This document shows, one piece after another, positions 61,578 through 64,000 of a DNA stretch of 64,000 nt (position 1 is the first letter of the stretch; each line of letters starts with the position of its first letter). The notes beneath the pieces were generated by a model, which searched no databases, was not told the origin of the DNA, and worked only from the letters and a program-made list of their open reading frames with translations. Source of the DNA: Paenibacillus silvestris (GTDB lineage Bacteria > Bacillota > Bacilli > Paenibacillales > NBRC-103111); assembly GCF_009882985.1 (NCBI RefSeq), contig NZ_WTUZ01000039.1:434001-498000 (forward strand). The letters are read 5' to 3'. The position numbers were made by a program, and so were the translations under genes.

Positions 61578-61757
61578 GGCGGAACTAGGGTCCGCTATTT
61601 CTGCGAATAGCGGGGCTGGGCTGGTTGGTGGGGAACTACAGGGCATTATTTCCTGACATTTGGTTGAAATTCAGTCAAATGTCAGGAAATAACGGACCCT
61701 AGTTCCCTTTCGATCCGAAAAAGGCGTATTTCATAGAAATAGCGCCCTGTAGTTCCC
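61578..61757. repeat. Family A repeat, copy A5, with a very long near-perfect stem
   Basis: Arms GGGGAACTACAGGG...CATTTG (61630-61662) and CAAATG...CCCTAGTTCCCT (61676-61707) include 17 consecutive paired bases at their core. An outer pair, GGCGGAACTAGGGTCCGCTA and GCCCTGTAGTTCCC, frames it. The arms are rearranged compared with the other copies but use the same words. Confidence 0.82.
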
Positions 61758-61836
61758 ATCCGCGAGAGGATGGGGGGTGTTTGAAGGAGTTAACAGCTCC
61801 TCCGTAGTCTAGTTTGCTGGTTTTTATGGGGCTGCA

Positions 61837-62008
61837 GCGATTAGCGGGAAAAAATCCCGTTAATCCACGCCAGTTCCCCTACTTCCTGGCCCAATCGTGC
61901 CCATTAGCAGGAGAAATTCCATTTATTCACCCTGTAGCTGTATCAATCATTTAAATAACGGTAGTTTTTCCAGTTAATCCGAGGGACTGCTACACTACCA
62001 GTTATTTT
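61837..62008. repeat. Family B palindromic repeat, copy B3
   Basis: Hairpin GATTAGCGGGA-AAAA-TCCCGTTAATC (61839-61865); CATTAGCAGGAGAAATTCCA; and AACGGTAGTTTTTCCAGTTA (near 61957). Similar words occur at 42162-42353 and 7291. It lies directly after a family A copy. Confidence 0.6.
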
Positions 62009-62190
62009 CACGATGGCACCTCCGGATGAAATCATAATACAGCAACATTTTATCGTAATCTGACAAAACATATCGTGTTTGGGTTTTGTTAAGCTAAACG
62101 TTAAGGATGGAGCGTTTCGGACGCTTCAAGAGGATGCAAGGCAACGTGTGTTGTCGCACTCCAACTAAACTATTGTGACAAGGAGTTATT

Positions 62191-64000
62191 ATGAGAACTC
62201 ACAAGGATGAGGAAAATAAAGAGCTCAAATTATGGTACCGAGAGCCTGCGAAGCAGTGGACGGAAGCATTGCCGGTAGGAAATGGCCGTTTAGGCGGAAT
62301 GATTTTTGGCCAGATCAAGGAAGAGAAGATTCAGCTTAACGAAGACTCCATTTGGTATGGGGGACCCAAAGAGGGGGAAAATCCAGATGCGCTTCAGCAG
62401 CTCCCTCACATTCGTAAGCTGCTTTTTGATGGGGACGTGGAGAAGGCGACATATCTAGCGAGGATGTCTATGTTTTCTTCGCCCAAATATTATAATCCGT
62501 ATCAGCCTCTTGGGGAGATGAAGCTATTTTTCACTGATTTGCAAGGGGATGTCCATGCCTATCTTCGCGAATTGGACTTGCAGACAGGTATTACTCGTGT
62601 AGCTTTCAATGTTGGCGATGTGACTTATCGCAGGGAAATATTCACAAGTTATCCGGATCAAGTGATGGCGATCCATTTGACCAGCAGCAAGCCTGGCGGT
62701 CTTACCTTTTGTGTGAATTTGAATCGCCGTCCATATGAGGGAGATAGCTATGCACGAACCTCAGACAGCATTGTCATGAACGGAGAATGCGGCAAAGACG
62801 GAGTTGCTTTCAGCGGCGTGCTTAAGGCCAAGGCTTCTGATGGCGTCGTTCAGACGATTGGCGATTTTATTTCAGTGGAAGGCGCTTCGGAAGTGACGCT
62901 TTTGTTCGCAGCGGGCAGTACCTTCCGAGAGGCTGATCCAGAGGCGGCGTGCTTGCGGCAGATTGAAAAAGCTGAAACCTACACCTATTTGGAGCTAAAA
63001 CAAAGGCACGTGGAGGATTACCAAACATTATTTAATCGGGTGCAATTTAGCTTATCTGTTTCGAAGGAGGAGCAGCCACTAGCAACGGATGAACTAATGA
63101 AAGCAGTCGTGCAAGGAAGTCCGCATCATAGAAAGATGCTGGCTGAGTTATATTTTCAGTACGGCCGTTATTTGACCATTGCTAGTTCCCGCCCTGGAAG
63201 TCTGCCATCCAATTTGCAAGGGATCTGGAATGATAGCTTTACTCCTCCGTGGGAGTCTAAATATACGATTAACATTAATACGCAAATGAATTATTGGCCA
63301 GTTGAGGTCTGCGGGTTATCGGAATGCCATGAACCGTTGTTTGATCTCGTTGAAAGAATGAGAGTCAAAGGCCGAATAACCGCGAAGACGCTTTACGGCT
63401 GCGGAGGATTCGTCGCGCATCACAATACGAATATATGGGCGGAAACCCGTCCTGAAGGCATTCTCGCAACAAGTGTCCTATGGCCGATGGGGGCAGCATG
63501 GCTAAGTCTGCATCTGTGGGAGCATTATGCTTATACGGGGGACACAGCATTCTTGCGTGAGCGGGCTTATCCTGTTTTGAAAGAGGCTGCGGAATTTTTC
63601 ATGGATTATTTAACGGAGGCTCCAGATGGAACGTGGGTCACAGGACCTTCTATTTCTCCGGAGAATAGTTTCCTATTGCCTAATGGGATGCGAGGCACTT
63701 TGTGCATGGGACCATCGATGGATTCGCAGATTGTTCATGCCTTGTTCGAAGCTTGCATACAAAGCAGCCAGCTCTTAAAGTGCGATGAGGCTTTTCGTGA
63801 GCAACTGACGCAGCGGATGGGCAAACTTCCCCAGCCACAGGTCGGAGCTAACGGCCAGTTAATGGAATGGATGGAGGATTACGTAGAAGCTGAACCTGGT
63901 CATCGGCACATTTCGCATCTGTTCGCGCTTCATCCTGGCAGACAGATTGACATTCATACAACGCCAGAGCTTGCCGAAGCCGCGAAGATGACTTTGCAAA
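62191..64000 (+). CDS. Glycoside hydrolase family 95 (alpha-L-fucosidase/galactosidase type), truncated at window edge
   Basis: At least 603 residues, open to the end of the window. It begins ELKLWYREPAKQWTEALPVG then NGRLGGMIFGQ, the GH95 N-terminal domain. The catalytic (alpha/alpha)6 part is seen from about residue 300: WNDSFTPPWESKYTININTQ, MNYWPVEVCGLSE, TGPSISPENSF, and GQLMEWMEDYVEAEPGHRHI SHLF with the conserved acidic and His residues. GH95 enzymes remove terminal L-fucose or L-galactose. No signal peptide, so it acts in the cytoplasm on imported oligosaccharides. The start is ATG 62191 after AAGGAG. No importer for such sugars is adjacent in the window. Confidence 0.93.
   Translation, partial: MRTHKDEENKELKLWYREPAKQWTEALPVGNGRLGGMIFGQIKEEKIQLNEDSIWYGGPKEGENPDALQQLPHIRKLLFDGDVEKATYLARMSMFSSPKYYNPYQPLGEMKLFFTDLQGDVHAYLRELDLQTGITRVAFNVGDVTYRREIFTSYPDQVMAIHLTSSKPGGLTFCVNLNRRPYEGDSYARTSDSIVMNGECGKDGVAFSGVLKAKASDGVVQTIGDFISVEGASEVTLLFAAGSTFREADPEAACLRQIEKAETYTYLELKQRHVEDYQTLFNRVQFSLSVSKEEQPLATDELMKAVVQGSPHHRKMLAELYFQYGRYLTIASSRPGSLPSNLQGIWNDSFTPPWESKYTININTQMNYWPVEVCGLSECHEPLFDLVERMRVKGRITAKTLYGCGGFVAHHNTNIWAETRPEGILATSVLWPMGAAWLSLHLWEHYAYTGDTAFLRERAYPVLKEAAEFFMDYLTEAPDGTWVTGPSISPENSFLLPNGMRGTLCMGPSMDSQIVHALFEACIQSSQLLKCDEAFREQLTQRMGKLPQPQVGANGQLMEWMEDYVEAEPGHRHISHLFALHPGRQIDIHTTPELAEAAKMTLQ

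Noticed and set aside
18513-61757. Repeated sequences as a CRISPR array
   Set aside because: The copies are palindromic, about 180-245 nt long, many kilobases apart and not separated by spacers; no cas genes are present.

Overview
The window reads as a stretch of a Gram-positive, low-to-mid GC chromosome of the Paenibacillus type (Paenibacillaceae). The reasons are strong AGGAGG-type ribosome sites, frequent GTG and TTG starts, lipoprotein-anchored ABC binding proteins, SLH surface-layer anchors, a SpoVB-family flippase, GlpP, an S-box riboswitch and many carbohydrate importers. No phage, transposase, CRISPR array, rRNA or tRNA was seen.

Layout. 1-7.3 kb: the edge of a membrane-bound regulator, then a UgpB-type importer operon (two permeases, HAD phosphatase, beta-CASP metallo-hydrolase, binding lipoprotein) followed by a DeoR regulator. 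7.5-13.4 kb: one very large secreted GH81 beta-1,3-glucanase with six F5/8C domains and four Shr-like modules. 14-18.5 kb: cytoplasmic GDPD, a phytoene-desaturase-like oxidoreductase, and an MFS/TetR divergent pair with a clear operator-like inverted repeat. 19-29.9 kb: a peptide ABC importer (D, F, A, B, C), an RpiR/MurR regulator, a cytoplasmic serine hydrolase and a sugar ABC importer, together suggesting salvage of muropeptide-like material. 30-39.1 kb: a cell-surface amide-hydrolysis locus with an SLH-anchored cohesin protein, a secreted amidase carrying its own cohesin and dockerin, and divergently two secreted L-asparaginases, the second SLH-anchored. 39.4-54 kb: housekeeping and efflux genes (flippases, GDPD-like protein, AlkD-like repair protein, three MFS pumps, VOC, HtrA, GrpB, cupin, MsrA) and a SAM-I riboswitch in front of an unrecognised gene. 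54.5-61.4 kb: a second UgpB-type locus with a metallophosphoesterase, the antiterminator GlpP, a strong intergenic terminator, binding protein, a second HAD phosphatase, the ATPase and two permeases. 62.2 kb to the end: a truncated GH95 glycoside hydrolase.

How the parts work together. The two UgpB-type loci share a related HAD phosphatase; with GlpP and two GDPD genes they point to glycerol phosphate or phosphodiester salvage. Only one of the three binding-protein/permease sugar-type systems carries its own ATPase (58571-59650), which may serve all three. The 30-39 kb locus looks built to strip ammonia from amides at the cell surface.

Between genes are two families of dispersed palindromic repeats: five copies of a roughly 180-245 nt multi-hairpin element (family A) and three copies of a looser family (B). 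Family A is one of the more striking unexplained signals here. The strongest candidates for new biology are the cohesin/dockerin amidase-asparaginase surface locus, the S-box-controlled unknown gene, the GlpP-linked Ugp/HAD locus and repeat family A. All product assignments come from reading motifs; no database search was run.
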